This document shows positions 46,919 to 55,990 of a stretch of 59,183 bases of DNA, in pieces. The notes below the pieces were generated by a model that was given only the letters and a program-made list of their open reading frames with translations, did no database searches and was not told the origin of the DNA. Positions within the stretch are counted from its first letter, which is position 1. Every line of letters starts with the position of its first letter. The DNA is taken from NCBI RefSeq assembly GCF_014696385.1, contig NZ_JACJQB010000020.1, forward strand, positions 1 to 59,183. Direction: 5' to 3'. The DNA comes from Pseudanabaena mucicola FACHB-723 (lineage in GTDB: Bacteria > Cyanobacteriota > Cyanobacteriia > Pseudanabaenales > Pseudanabaenaceae). The translations under genes and the position numbers were made by a program.

Positions 46919-47137
46919 ATGAATTGTCGATTTTGCAAAAATTATGATCCAGTCGGCAGAAATGGGGGACATTGCCACCTATTATCTGTGCCTGTGCAAG
47001 GGGGATGGGATGCTTGTAGCTGTTTTTTAACAAGGTTTCCCGAAAAATTGTTATCAGAAACGTTATTAGCCGCTAGCTTTAGTGTAGTCAATGTCGCCAT
47101 CGTTGTTCAGGAATCTAAAACGAAAACCAAGGCTTGA
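46919..47137 (+). CDS. Small cysteine-rich protein
   Basis: 72 residues. Cysteines C3, C6, C19, C33 and C35 in MNCRFCKNYDPVGRNGGHCH and QGGWDACSC; the C-terminal half is less conserved-looking. Such N-terminal MNCRFC knuckles occur in a small cyanobacterial family without known function, probably zinc or cluster binding (inference). AGAGAAG lies just upstream of the ATG. It converges with the kinase gene, 8 bp between stops. Confidence 0.7.
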   Translation: MNCRFCKNYDPVGRNGGHCHLLSVPVQGGWDACSCFLTRFPEKLLSETLLAASFSVVNVAIVVQESKTKTKA

Positions 47138-47145
47138 TGTCTAGA

Positions 47146-48558
47146 TTAATGTCGTAATCTCCATGTTTCTAGAAAATCATTGAGTTCTTGCAATAGCCAT
47201 TCCTTCTCAGGACGACTTAGCCCTGCACCGAATTTATGAGCAAAGATACCTTGATTTAGTCGCAGTTCCATCACAGGTTGATTATTGACTTCATAGGAGC
47301 TTTTTAGCTCAACTTGTCGCAAATCTTGAGTTTTTCCTTGAATGTGGCGCTTAACACCGAGGATATCCCAGTCAATGCTAAAGGTGTGATCGCTAATAAT
47401 AATGCAGACTTTACCAAATACCGTCGATAGTCCTGCATAGGCAACGCCTACGCCAATGATCCAAAAAGGAATTGAGAATAGGGCAAAAACGCCTGCTCTG
47501 AGTGCCATTGATGTCCAAAAAATTAAAAAACCATTCCACATAATCGCAAAGATCAACAGACTCATCCCCTCAGAACTAAACCCTGCAGGTGGAATTTCCA
47601 GATGCAACATCGTTTCTGTCTTTTTTAAATCGATGCGGCTACCCAGTGGCTTAGCAATATATCTATTACTGCGATGTTGATTACTGTAGTCATTCGGAAT
47701 CAACAGGCTTTGAATGTACCGATCGCTGAGTCTTGTTTCTGCTGATATTTCTGGGGTTTGTAAAACCCTGAGAGCCTGTCTGGCAGTACTAAAGCGATCT
47801 TCAAGGGCAGGCTCAATCATTTTATCGAGCCAATTGGCAAAGTGATTGGAGATGGTTACGGAGTCACGAAAACAAATTTTGAGTTTGACTTCAGGTAATT
47901 CCGCAGGCGATTGTCCTGTCAACAAAAATAAAATCGTTGCACCAAGGGCATAGAGATCAGTCGCAGGGACAGCTTTGCCGCGAAATTGTTCGGGTGGCAT
48001 ATATCCATAGGTTCCAACGACGGTGCTGCCGCCCACTTGAGTGTTGCGATAGGTGTCTTGCACTGCCCCAAAATCGACGAGGGCAATTTTGCGATCGCGA
48101 CTCAAAATAAGATTATTGGGTTTAATATCACGATGGATAACGGGGGGCTTGAGTTCATGGAGATAGATCAATACTTCAAGCACTTGTTCGGCAATTCCTT
48201 GAATGTCCTCCTCGCTGCCATGCCAACCATTGGCAATTGCTTGGGCAAGAGATTGACCTTCGACCAATGCCTGAACAATATAAAAATCGCGATCGCGATC
48301 GCTGTCAATTTGAAAATAGTCTAAATATTTGGGAATCGCAGGATGGTCAAGTTGAGCCAGTACCTTCGCCTCTCTTTCAAATAGTTCTAGCACTTTCCAA
48401 TCATTCATCCGCCGAAATGACAAAGCCTTGAGTGCCACTGCATCACCAGTTTTCTCATCAACTGCGGCATAGGTAATCCCCACTCCCCCTTGACCCAATA
48501 ACCCTGTGATCCGATAACGCGCCTGTACAATTTCGCCAGTTTGCAGTAATTCCGTCAC
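47146..48558 (-). CDS. Serine/threonine protein kinase with membrane C-terminus
   Basis: 470 residues. Pkn2-type kinase domain (about 14-275): glycine loop LLGQGGVGITY, K44, HRDIKPNN (D144) and VDFGAVQ (162-168), all catalytic residues present. A linker with an arginine-rich patch (about 285-305), then two hydrophobic helices (about 325-345 and 350-375) and a beta-rich tail (about 380-465). The sensor part after the helices is of unknown fold. aat lies 15 bp upstream on the same strand. Confidence 0.9.
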   Translation of the reverse strand: MTELLQTGEIVQARYRITGLLGQGGVGITYAAVDEKTGDAVALKALSFRRMNDWKVLELFEREAKVLAQLDHPAIPKYLDYFQIDSDRDRDFYIVQALVEGQSLAQAIANGWHGSEEDIQGIAEQVLEVLIYLHELKPPVIHRDIKPNNLILSRDRKIALVDFGAVQDTYRNTQVGGSTVVGTYGYMPPEQFRGKAVPATDLYALGATILFLLTGQSPAELPEVKLKICFRDSVTISNHFANWLDKMIEPALEDRFSTARQALRVLQTPEISAETRLSDRYIQSLLIPNDYSNQHRSNRYIAKPLGSRIDLKKTETMLHLEIPPAGFSSEGMSLLIFAIMWNGFLIFWTSMALRAGVFALFSIPFWIIGVGVAYAGLSTVFGKVCIIISDHTFSIDWDILGVKRHIQGKTQDLRQVELKSSYEVNNQPVMELRLNQGIFAHKFGAGLSRPEKEWLLQELNDFLETWRLRH

Positions 48559-48573
48559 CAGATTTGTTTCACC

Positions 48574-49176
48574 TCATAAAAACACACAAGATTTGCTCAA
48601 GCCTTTTCTCAGTAGTGCTTGATAGCCATCGTCATCAATTTCAAATGCACCAAATCTCTCCAGATGCGGATTCATTAACTGAGCATCAAATAAAACATAT
48701 CCTTGCGATCGCAAATGTTCTACTAATTTCACCATGGCAACTTTTGATCCATCGGGAATTTTAAAAAACATGGACTCGCCGATAAATACACCACGGATTG
48801 CGATCCCCAGAATACCGCCCGCCAATTGCTCGCCCTGCCATGTTTCAAAGCTATGCGCCCAACCAGCTTGATGTAAATCGCTATACAGTGACTTCATCTC
48901 TGTCGAAATCCATGTGGTTTCGCGATCGGCACATCCTGCCACCACTTGCTCAAAGGCTGTATCTATTTTCACCTCAAATCGATTTTGATTGAGTATCCTT
49001 TGCAAAGATTTAGGATAGCGAAAGCGCTGATCGAGAGGAATTAAAGTACGGCTGTTGGTGTAGTACCACTCAATTGGTTCACCATCATCCTCTGCCATTA
49101 AAAAATAACCTTGGCTATAGCCTTCAATAATGCTACGGATACTGAATCTTTCCACAAATATAGGGTCAACTCGCAA
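48574..49176 (-). CDS. aat: Leucyl/phenylalanyl-tRNA-protein transferase
   Basis: 200 residues from TTG at 49176. Adds Leu or Phe to N-terminal Arg/Lys of proteins, an N-degron pathway for ClpS/ClpAP. Conserved segments: IIEGYSQGYFLMAED, WYYTNSRTLIPLD, TWISTEMKSLYSDLH, GWAHSFETWQGEQLAGGILG, GESMFF, FDAQLMNPHLERFGA. Reading remains open upstream for about 25 codons without ATG or GTG, so the exact start is uncertain. The kinase gene follows by 15 bp. Confidence 0.92.
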   Translation of the reverse strand: MRVDPIFVERFSIRSIIEGYSQGYFLMAEDDGEPIEWYYTNSRTLIPLDQRFRYPKSLQRILNQNRFEVKIDTAFEQVVAGCADRETTWISTEMKSLYSDLHQAGWAHSFETWQGEQLAGGILGIAIRGVFIGESMFFKIPDGSKVAMVKLVEHLRSQGYVLFDAQLMNPHLERFGAFEIDDDGYQALLRKGLSKSCVFL

Positions 49177-49378
49177 GTAGGTGTTTAAGTAATCGTAACT
49201 TAATCGAATTTTGCGATCGCTTAATAAATTTATATAGTTATTAACGAAGCTTCAAGATCTCAAACAGACTGATTTATGGCAATTAACTATCATTTAGCTG
49301 AGTTTTAACCAAATCGAATTACACTTGCTTTACCGCTATTGCTAAAACAAATGGCTTGCCCAAAGTAAGTAAATCTAC

Positions 49379-49606
49379 TTAATCTGGACAAGCCATTTGC
49401 TTATATAAAATTGTTCTTAAATGGGTTTTAAAGGTCAGAATCTTTAAATGGGCTGATTCCGTTTCAATAATTTTATTCTCTAAGATAGAGGACAAAAGTT
49501 GGGATCGCTTAATGTTTTCTTTATAATTCACAGGCGTTAAACCTAACCAGTATTTGTACTTATCCACAAACTGTTGACTGGCAATGGTTTTGAGGATTAT
49601 CAGCAA
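49379..49606 (-). pseudogene. Gene remnant, copy 1 of a decayed pair
   Basis: Open frame of 75 residues from TTG with no ribosome binding site; the frame stays open about 12 codons further up, as in a 5'-truncated gene. Contains KYKYWLGLTPVNYKENIKRS. An 11-bp inverted repeat (CAAATGGCTTG at 49348 / CAAGCCATTTG near 49392) at its 3' end may be the old terminator. A degenerate copy follows at a period of about 357 bp. Family not recognised; a short live gene cannot be excluded. Confidence 0.4.
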
Positions 49607-49694
49607 AAAAATGCAAAAAACAAAGTATTCAATCTGATTTTCTACTCATATTCACAACAAAAGTGATAACTAAAAGATATTTTGTCTATACTCA

Positions 49695-49935
49695 AAAAAA
49701 GTAAGTGACCTCTTTGACCTAGGTAAAATTACCGTTGGTTTTGAGAGATCACTCACTTTTTTAAGGGTTTTTATTAATTTGGTATTTAAATTCAGAACCT
49801 ATAAATAAGCTGGTTCCGTTTGAATGACTCTATTTTGATCGAAATTTTGTCACTTTGGGGATCATTTAATACTTTCTTTACAGTTAATGATCAAATCTGT
49901 TGACCTAAGTATTTGTACTTATGGTTTAACACAAT
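49695..49935 (-). pseudogene. Gene remnant, copy 2, with stop codons
   Basis: Aligns with copy 1: CAGAA at 49436 and 49793, TCCGTTT at 49457 and 49814, TATTTGTACT at 49551 and 49910. On the minus strand KYKY is kept but TGA stops interrupt the frame. A 19-bp near-perfect inverted repeat (49695-49713 / 49744-49762) corresponds to the terminator end. Confidence 0.45.
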
Positions 49936-50162
49936 TAGGGGGTGATCCCATGGATGTTTATTTGCGCCTTAATCGCTCAATCTAGCTCTAATTTTCTGGC
50001 TTATTTTTGATAGTTGATTGGTTAATTGATCAGCCTTACAATATTAACTTTTGTATAAGTTTGTTTCTAATTGTCTCTACTATTCTTAACCGTTCTTAAT
50101 ATTAAAGCTTTCTTTAATTTGATTTGTCGAACATTCAGTCGTAAATATTGGTAACCCATATC

Positions 50163-50254
50163 TAAGCAACTAGGGGTAATTAAATATAAAAAACAGCCCG
50201 TGGAGCACGCGCGTGCTCCACGGGCTGTTTTTTCATTATGCCGAGCTACTTAAG
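50163..50254. repeat. Palindromic element family A, copy 1
   Basis: Ends TAAGCAACTAGGGGTAAT and ATTATGCCGAGCTACTTAAG are imperfect inverted repeats. Between them lies a perfect 46-bp palindrome (50188-50233): A6 CAGCCCGTGGAGCACGC and its complement. Same end sequences occur at 55868 and 58969. Lies 41 bp upstream of the aldo/keto reductase gene. Confidence 0.8.
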
Positions 50255-50294
50255 TGTCAAACATCTATTTCCGTAGTATTGTTGTGTTTGCGGT

Positions 50295-51362
50295 ATGTAT
50301 ATGTCGAATATGGAATATAAAAGACTTGGATCAAGTGACCTTTGGGTATCCGAAATTGCTTTAGGGACGATGACCTACGGTCAGCAAAATACGATCGCAG
50401 ATGCCCATGCCCAACTCGATTTTGCGATCGCACAGGGGATCAACTTTATCGATACCGCCGAAATGTATCCTGTACCGCCCAATGCCAAGACTCAAGGACT
50501 AACGGAACAATATATTGGTGAATGGTTAGCACAACCACATATAAAGAGCCAACGCCAGAAATTAATTATTGCGACTAAAGTTATTGGCACAGGTAGAAAT
50601 TACAAATGGTTGCGTGATGACTCAATCGCCGCCTTGAGTCGTAACAATATTTTGCAAGCGGTGGATGATAGCCTCAAACGTTTGCAAACTGATTATATCG
50701 ATCTTTATCAAATCCATTGGCCCGATCGCAATGTGCCGATGTTCGGACAAGTAGATTTTGATCCTTCTCAAGAACGGCAGATGGTTTCCGTTGCTGAGCA
50801 ACTAGAAACTTTTGCGGAGCTAATCCAAGTTGGGAAAATTCGCAACTTAGGGGTGAGCAACGAAACATCATGGGGTATTTGCGAATTTAGCCATACGGCA
50901 AAAGCCATGAACTTACCAAAAATTGTTTCCATTCAAAATGCTTACAATCTAATCAATCGCACCTTTGACAGCCATCTTGCCGAAGCTTGTTATCGCGAAG
51001 ACGTGAGTCTGCTAGCCTATAGTCCGCTTGCCTTTGGTTACTTGTCTGGTAAATATATCCATAAATCACCAACTGATGTGCGGATGAATTTATTCCCTAA
51101 CTTTGGTCAGCGCTATAAAAAAGTCAATGTAAAGGCAGCGACTACAGAATATATGGCGATCGCGAAAAAATATAATTTGTCGCTAGTGCAGATGGCATTA
51201 GCTTTTGTCCGCAGTCGTTGGTTTGTGGCTAGCACAATTATCGGGGCAACTAATATGGAACAACTCAAAGAAAATATCGACAGTGTTAACGTTCAGGTAA
51301 ACGATGAAATGTTGTCAGAAATTAATAGCGTTCATGCGCGTTACTTCAATCCTGCCCCTTAA
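50295..51362 (+). CDS. tas: Aldo/keto reductase, Tas type
   Basis: 355 residues. TIM-barrel AKR with D53 and Y58 (DTAEMYP), Lys near 96 in IATKV and His in HWPDRN; cofactor segment IIGATNMEQLKENI. The DTAEMYPVP and TQGLTEQYIGEWL segments resemble E. coli Tas. Reduces aldehydes or ketones with NADPH; substrate unknown. Three possible starts within 15 bases; the third (MEYKRLG) matches the family best. The 5' region carries palindromic element A. Confidence 0.85.
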   Translation: MYMSNMEYKRLGSSDLWVSEIALGTMTYGQQNTIADAHAQLDFAIAQGINFIDTAEMYPVPPNAKTQGLTEQYIGEWLAQPHIKSQRQKLIIATKVIGTGRNYKWLRDDSIAALSRNNILQAVDDSLKRLQTDYIDLYQIHWPDRNVPMFGQVDFDPSQERQMVSVAEQLETFAELIQVGKIRNLGVSNETSWGICEFSHTAKAMNLPKIVSIQNAYNLINRTFDSHLAEACYREDVSLLAYSPLAFGYLSGKYIHKSPTDVRMNLFPNFGQRYKKVNVKAATTEYMAIAKKYNLSLVQMALAFVRSRWFVASTIIGATNMEQLKENIDSVNVQVNDEMLSEINSVHARYFNPAP

Positions 51363-51414
51363 AGTTCAAAGTTATTCAAAGTTAAATAAAAGTTTTTGAA
51401 TAGGACTGTAGTCA

Positions 51415-53238
51415 ATGCTTAGCACCATCAAAATGACACCCCATAGAACTCTAATTTCTGCGATCGCAGCAGTAAGCTGTCAGTTTTTAGCGGTTAGTAG
51501 TGCGCCTTCGGTGACGATACCTGCTAGCGGTAACGTAATCCAATTAAATGGGCAGGTTTGGCCCGTGCCATGGATTAGGCGGGTTGAGCAAGGTCAGCAA
51601 AGCTTTTATGTGCCAGAAAAATGGCTCAATACTGGCTTAGGGGTACAAATGATGGATTCAGACAAAGCTGAGCGTCAGCGATTGCGGTGGTTTTCGGCTC
51701 CGATGTTTTCGCAGGTAGCATTTGATAGTACAGGGCGGTATCGTTATCTTGACCTCGCTCCTTTTGCCTCCCAGTGGCGGACAGAAATATCAGGAAATAC
51801 CCTAAATATTTATACCCCTGACGCGACGATGCAAGCCATTCGCCGTGCTAAACAACCTTGGGGAGATCGACTTGTCCTTGATCTCGATCGTCCTACGCCT
51901 TGGCGAGTTACGCAGCAGGATAATCTGATCAGTATAGTAGTTTCGGCGGAGGTTGCCCCCAATTTGCCGATTGGTACAGATGCGATCTCAGGCAATCTCA
52001 TTAAGTCAATTACAGTGCAACCGCAGGGAAAATTAACGCAAATTCAGATTCAAGTTAATGAAGCAATTAATCCTGCCATTGAAATGCTCAGTAGTCCTGC
52101 CCCAAAGTTGGTAATTGATTTGAGACGCGACTATTTACCACCCAATTTAACGGTGCAGTGGGCGGAAGGGATCAAACGCATTGAGAGAGTTGTAGAGATT
52201 CCAACTAAACAAAAAAATACTCAAGATCCCAAAACTATCAAGTTTTCAGTTACGGCTTTAGAAGTTGATCTGAAGTCACCAAGACTAAAATTACGTCCCA
52301 TTTGGAGTAATCCCGATGGCTCACCCAATGGCATGTTGGGGTTATTGCCATTTCCGCAAATGGTGGATCAAGCTCAAGCTGTGGGCGCAATTAATGCTGG
52401 CTTTTTTAATCGAATTCGACGATTGCCCGTCGGTGCAATTCGTGAAGGGGGGCGTTGGCTATCGGGGACAGCCCTAGTGCGTGGAGCAATCGCGTGGGAT
52501 GAGAAGGGAGAAATCATCATTGATCGATTAAGTTTCAAAGAGGAAATTAGCACCGCTAATCAAACAACGATTGCGCTGACTAATCTCAATAGTGGCTATG
52601 TGCAGAAAGGCATTGCTCGCTATACCCCCAACTGGGGAGCCTACTATTCACCACTCACGGAAAATGAGCTTTTATTGGTGGTGCAGGGCGATCGCGTAGT
52701 CGCTCAGTATCAAGGCGGTGCAGTTGGGGTGGGACAGCTTCCAATTCCCAACAATGGATACATCCTTGTGGCTAGACAAACCCCTGAAGCGGCGAAACAA
52801 TTGCCTGTGGGGATGACGGTACGTGGTCGTCAAGCTTTTATCCCAACAAAGTTTTCCAGCTTTCCCAACTTGATTGGTGCAGGGCCCCTATTACTCAAAA
52901 ATAGTAATCTCTCTCTAGATGGCAAACTAGAACAGTTTCAAGCGGGATTTGATACGCAGGCGGCTCCACGCAGCACGATTGCGACCACTAAGGAAAAAGG
53001 AAAATTGTTGCTAGCGACTGTGCAAGCTGTCCCGAGGGGAGTTGCGCCAAATTTGCTCCAAACGGCAGAAGTTTTGAAAAAGTTGGGGGCAGTGGATGCA
53101 CTAAATCTCGATGGGGGTAGTTCTTCGGCATTGTCGTTGGGCGGCGATGTGCTGAACCGACCTGTTACCCAAATTGCGCCTGTCCATAATGCGATCGCAA
53201 TTTTTATTAGTCCGCCACCTGCAAAGCCACAGTTTTAA
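51415..53238 (+). CDS. Secreted phosphodiester glycosidase (NAGPA/DUF2233) protein
   Basis: 607 residues. Signal peptide about 1-30 (LISAIAAVSCQFLAVSSA). N-terminal beta-rich region (about 35-270) with AMIN-like VLDLDRPTPW and KLVIDLRRDYL. C-terminal NAGPA domain (about 285-600) with GAINAGFF, PRSTIATTKEKGKLLLATV and LDGGSSSALSL near 565. The family cleaves sugar phosphodiesters; AMIN regions bind peptidoglycan or the outer envelope, so a cell-wall or polysaccharide role is plausible. Ends at a bidirectional terminator. Confidence 0.85.
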   Translation: MLSTIKMTPHRTLISAIAAVSCQFLAVSSAPSVTIPASGNVIQLNGQVWPVPWIRRVEQGQQSFYVPEKWLNTGLGVQMMDSDKAERQRLRWFSAPMFSQVAFDSTGRYRYLDLAPFASQWRTEISGNTLNIYTPDATMQAIRRAKQPWGDRLVLDLDRPTPWRVTQQDNLISIVVSAEVAPNLPIGTDAISGNLIKSITVQPQGKLTQIQIQVNEAINPAIEMLSSPAPKLVIDLRRDYLPPNLTVQWAEGIKRIERVVEIPTKQKNTQDPKTIKFSVTALEVDLKSPRLKLRPIWSNPDGSPNGMLGLLPFPQMVDQAQAVGAINAGFFNRIRRLPVGAIREGGRWLSGTALVRGAIAWDEKGEIIIDRLSFKEEISTANQTTIALTNLNSGYVQKGIARYTPNWGAYYSPLTENELLLVVQGDRVVAQYQGGAVGVGQLPIPNNGYILVARQTPEAAKQLPVGMTVRGRQAFIPTKFSSFPNLIGAGPLLLKNSNLSLDGKLEQFQAGFDTQAAPRSTIATTKEKGKLLLATVQAVPRGVAPNLLQTAEVLKKLGAVDALNLDGGSSSALSLGGDVLNRPVTQIAPVHNAIAIFISPPPAKPQF

Positions 53239-53252
53239 AAATTGCCAGACCA

Positions 53253-53285
53253 AATCAAAAAGGGCGCTCAGCGCCCTTTTTGATT
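53253..53285. terminator. Bidirectional terminator between NAGPA gene and hemH
   Basis: Perfect 15-bp stem AATCAAAAAGGGCGC / complement with TCA loop; it overlaps the hemH stop codon. Confidence 0.8.
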
Positions 53286-54297
53286 AAGCTACAATTGCCG
53301 CCGCTTTGGGCGTACCCAGTGATTCCATGATCAGTTCAGCGAGATCATTAATAAATATGGGATGACTATTTAATGCAGGAACACGATCAAAATTGTGAAT
53401 CCCTGCTTCCTCAGCAACTTCACGATATTCGATGTCAATTTCTTGCAAAGTCTCAATATGTTCAGAAACAAAGCTAATCGGCACAACTAACAGATCATTA
53501 ACACCACGCTTAGCAAGATTCTTGATCGCTTCTTCGGTGTAGGGTTGTAGCCATTCCACGGGGCCGACTCGACTCTGATAGGCGAGAGTGTGGGCATTGT
53601 AGCGTTGATGGTCACGGCGCAATGCCTTCATGATGCCATCGACGCAGTTTTCCATCTCAGATTGATAGGGGTCACCGTACTTAGTGACATATTTTACGGG
53701 TACACCATGGGCGCTAAAGAAAATATGTACGTTGTCAGGCTCGGCAAAATCTTGTAACTTCGCATCGATCAATTCATTCATGGCCCGAATGTACCCACTA
53801 CGATCGTACCAAGAGTTAATGGTGATGCGCTCAATTGCCTGCAACTCAGGATCTTGCTCCCAAATTGCGTCTAGTTGCTTGATGCTAGAGCCACTGGTGC
53901 TAATGGAGTATTGCGGATATAGCGGCAACACCACCAGACGAGTGATGCCATCTTGTTTAATTTTTGCGATCGCTTCTTCGGTATAGGGATGCCAATAGCG
54001 CATTCCCACATACACCTTGGCATCTACGCCATGGCGTTGTAAAACATTCTCGATGTTTTCGCCCTGCTCCTCCGTAATTTGCCGCAAAGGTGAGCCACCA
54101 CCAATCATTCGGTAATTTTCTTGGCTAATCGGAGCGCGACTCGCAGCAATCAGTGAAGCAATCGGCTTTTGTAAAAAGGGAATGGGGAGGCGAATAATTT
54201 CTGGATCAGCGAACAGGTTATACAAGAAAAGGTAGACATCTTCTAACTTTTCAGGGCCTCCTAAATTTAATAGCAACACTCCAACGCGACCAGACAT
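53284..54297 (-). CDS. hemH: Ferrochelatase without chlorophyll-binding tail
   Basis: 337 residues. Inserts Fe2+ into protoporphyrin IX. Catalytic landmarks: [14 protein letters not shown] at the start, [15 protein letters not shown], His in [12 protein letters not shown], and [18 protein letters not shown]. Most cyanobacterial enzymes carry a further linker and single-helix CAB-like domain (about 387 residues total, with a chlorophyll-binding ExxNxR-type motif); this one ends at [12 protein letters not shown] and the terminator follows at once. Confidence 0.95.
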   Translation of the reverse strand: MSGRVGVLLLNLGGPEKLEDVYLFLYNLFADPEIIRLPIPFLQKPIASLIAASRAPISQENYRMIGGGSPLRQITEEQGENIENVLQRHGVDAKVYVGMRYWHPYTEEAIAKIKQDGITRLVVLPLYPQYSISTSGSSIKQLDAIWEQDPELQAIERITINSWYDRSGYIRAMNELIDAKLQDFAEPDNVHIFFSAHGVPVKYVTKYGDPYQSEMENCVDGIMKALRRDHQRYNAHTLAYQSRVGPVEWLQPYTEEAIKNLAKRGVNDLLVVPISFVSEHIETLQEIDIEYREVAEEAGIHNFDRVPALNSHPIFINDLAELIMESLGTPKAAAIVA

Positions 54298-54435
54298 AAA
54301 ACAATTTCCTAAATTTTGTAGATTTTATAAATTCAATGAATGAGATAAATGAAACGAAGCTTGTATTAAATTATGAAGTTTTAAAACTTTATTTAAATAT
54401 TAGTCTAAGTTATCTGGCGGCTGTCGTGTTAACAA

Positions 54436-54466
54436 AAGAGGAGTGTCGCGCTGCGACACTCCTCTT
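54436..54466 (-). terminator. Terminator of the response regulator gene
   Basis: Perfect 14-bp stem AAGAGGAGTGTCGC / complement with GCT loop, 4 bp past the minus-strand stop at 54471. Confidence 0.75.
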
Positions 54467-54470
54467 CATA

Positions 54471-54863
54471 TCACTGGGTTTGCTTGTCCAGCCATTGCTG
54501 GACACAGGCTTCTAGTAAATCAATATCTAAAGGCTTTGTCAGATAATCATCACAACCCGATGCGAGGGCTGCTTCTTTATCCCCCTTCATTGCATGGGCA
54601 GTGACCGCCACGATCGGAATCTTGGCAGTGCGATCGCAGGCTTTAAGCTGCCTTGCCACCTCCCAGCCATCGATTTCTGGTAGCGATAAATCCAGCAGAA
54701 TCAAATCAGGATAGTTAGTCTCAAGCCAATCTAAGGCGGCTTGACCATCTTGAATGCAAGTGACGCGATAGCCTGAATCTTGAAACACCTGTTCCACTAA
54801 AACTTGATTATCAGGTGCATCTTCGACCACTAAGATTAGCGGTGGGCTTTTAAATGCGGGCAT
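54471..54863 (-). CDS. Single-domain response regulator
   Basis: 130 residues from ATG at 54863; a longer start would read far into the upstream gene. One receiver with VEDAPDNQ, phospho-acceptor Asp in LILLDLSLPEIDG, Thr in VAVTAH and Lys in LTKPLD. DivK/CheY-like, no output domain. Its first 14 bases overlap the DUF362 gene, implying co-translation. Partner kinase unknown. Confidence 0.88.
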   Translation of the reverse strand: MPAFKSPPLILVVEDAPDNQVLVEQVFQDSGYRVTCIQDGQAALDWLETNYPDLILLDLSLPEIDGWEVARQLKACDRTAKIPIVAVTAHAMKGDKEAALASGCDDYLTKPLDIDLLEACVQQWLDKQTQ

Positions 54864-55815
54864 AGGTGCTGAGAGGTTCTTTGATGAACTTGATATAGAG
54901 ATGTTTAAAAGTAGAGCGTAAAACTCTGGGCATTCCAAAGTCGATCGCCATCATGGTTTCGGGGAGTTTCCAGTCTGGGCTATGCAATTTTGCGATCGCA
55001 TCGCCGACGATTTCCACTGCGTCTAGATCACTACATAATCCCATACGGATGGCAGCCGCAACCGTTGGCACATCTTGGGGCTGTACGCCAAGGATCTCCA
55101 CCATAACCCGATCGAGGGCAAATACATCACAAGAAGCTGCCAAAATTCCTAAATCTTTTGGTTCGCCAGCACTTGGTCCATTACCCTCATGTCCGACAAT
55201 ACCGTCAAGAATTGTCAGTTCAGGATTAATAGTTCTAGCGGTCTCAATTAGCATTTGTGCGAATCTCTCGACATCTTTGCCAGCTTCCATATGCCACCAA
55301 GCCTTCATTTTACCGGGGACACAGCCAAATAAATTCTTCACACCGAGGGTTAGCGTTAGTTGCATGTGCGACTTCACCTTTGGCAAATTAATCACCACAT
55401 CGGCATCCATGGCTTCTTTACTAAGGCGCAAATGTTGTAGTTCGCCTTCGCCCTCAGTTTCATAGCGTCTGCCATGGAACTCAATGATCGGCAATCCCAA
55501 TTCTTCGGCGAGGGGCAACAAGCCATTTGCCTTAGTGATGCCCTTAGCACTACCAAAGGCTGGACTATCTCCTAAAAATGGTTTACCACCAGCATCCTGA
55601 ACCATTTTGGCAACGCAATAGATTAGCTCAGGACGAGTGGTACATTCTTTGGTGGGACGTGCGCCCGTCAGTAAATTGGGCTTGAGAAGAACGCGATCGC
55701 CTGCTTTGACGATACTGGACATACCTCCTAGGGGTGCAAGCACTAACTCAAGTGATTGCATTAGGGCTGTAGTTTCATAGCTAGAAGTATGTAGAAGACT
55801 GACGATTGGTTTCAT
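54850..55815 (-). CDS. DUF362 protein
   Basis: 321 residues. DUF362 landmarks: VLLKPNLLTGARPTKECTTR near 44-63, VVINLPKVKSHMQLTLTLGVKN near 140-161, FGCVPG, and DGIVGHEGNGPSAGEP near 205-220. Often fused to ferredoxin domains, but here none is attached and no cysteine cluster is present. Biochemical role unknown. Forms a two-gene unit with the overlapping response regulator. Confidence 0.85.
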   Translation of the reverse strand: MKPIVSLLHTSSYETTALMQSLELVLAPLGGMSSIVKAGDRVLLKPNLLTGARPTKECTTRPELIYCVAKMVQDAGGKPFLGDSPAFGSAKGITKANGLLPLAEELGLPIIEFHGRRYETEGEGELQHLRLSKEAMDADVVINLPKVKSHMQLTLTLGVKNLFGCVPGKMKAWWHMEAGKDVERFAQMLIETARTINPELTILDGIVGHEGNGPSAGEPKDLGILAASCDVFALDRVMVEILGVQPQDVPTVAAAIRMGLCSDLDAVEIVGDAIAKLHSPDWKLPETMMAIDFGMPRVLRSTFKHLYIKFIKEPLSTYARI

Positions 55816-55867
55816 GAATATTTCTAGAAGGTGGTAGGTCAGCGAATTACTTAAAAATATAGCCTAG

Positions 55868-55967
55868 TAAGTCCTAGGTATAATTAAAACCCAAAGCTAA
55901 AACCTTTGCCGCACACACAGCGCGTGCAGCAAAGGTTTTAGGTTTTTATATTGCGCCCAGCTACTTA
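55868..55967. repeat. Palindromic element family A, copy 2
   Basis: 100 bp. Left end TAAGTCCTAGGTATAATTAA, right end TTGCGCCCAGCTACTTA. Core 16-bp stem AAAACCTTTGCCGCAC (55899-55914) with 55924-55939, one mismatch. Core sequence differs from copies 1 and 3 while ends are shared. Lies 23 bp upstream of the DUF554 gene. Confidence 0.75.
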
Positions 55968-55990
55968 CAGTCTTTGGAAATGAGAATTAA

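Larger units (their letters stand above)
49177..50294. other. Gene-poor region with decayed gene copies and a palindromic element
   Basis: 1.1 kb, AT-rich. It holds an inverted-repeat hairpin (49348-49402), a remnant frame (49379-49606), a second more decayed copy (49695-49935), and palindromic element A copy 1 (50163-50254). No intact gene is seen. Confidence 0.6.
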
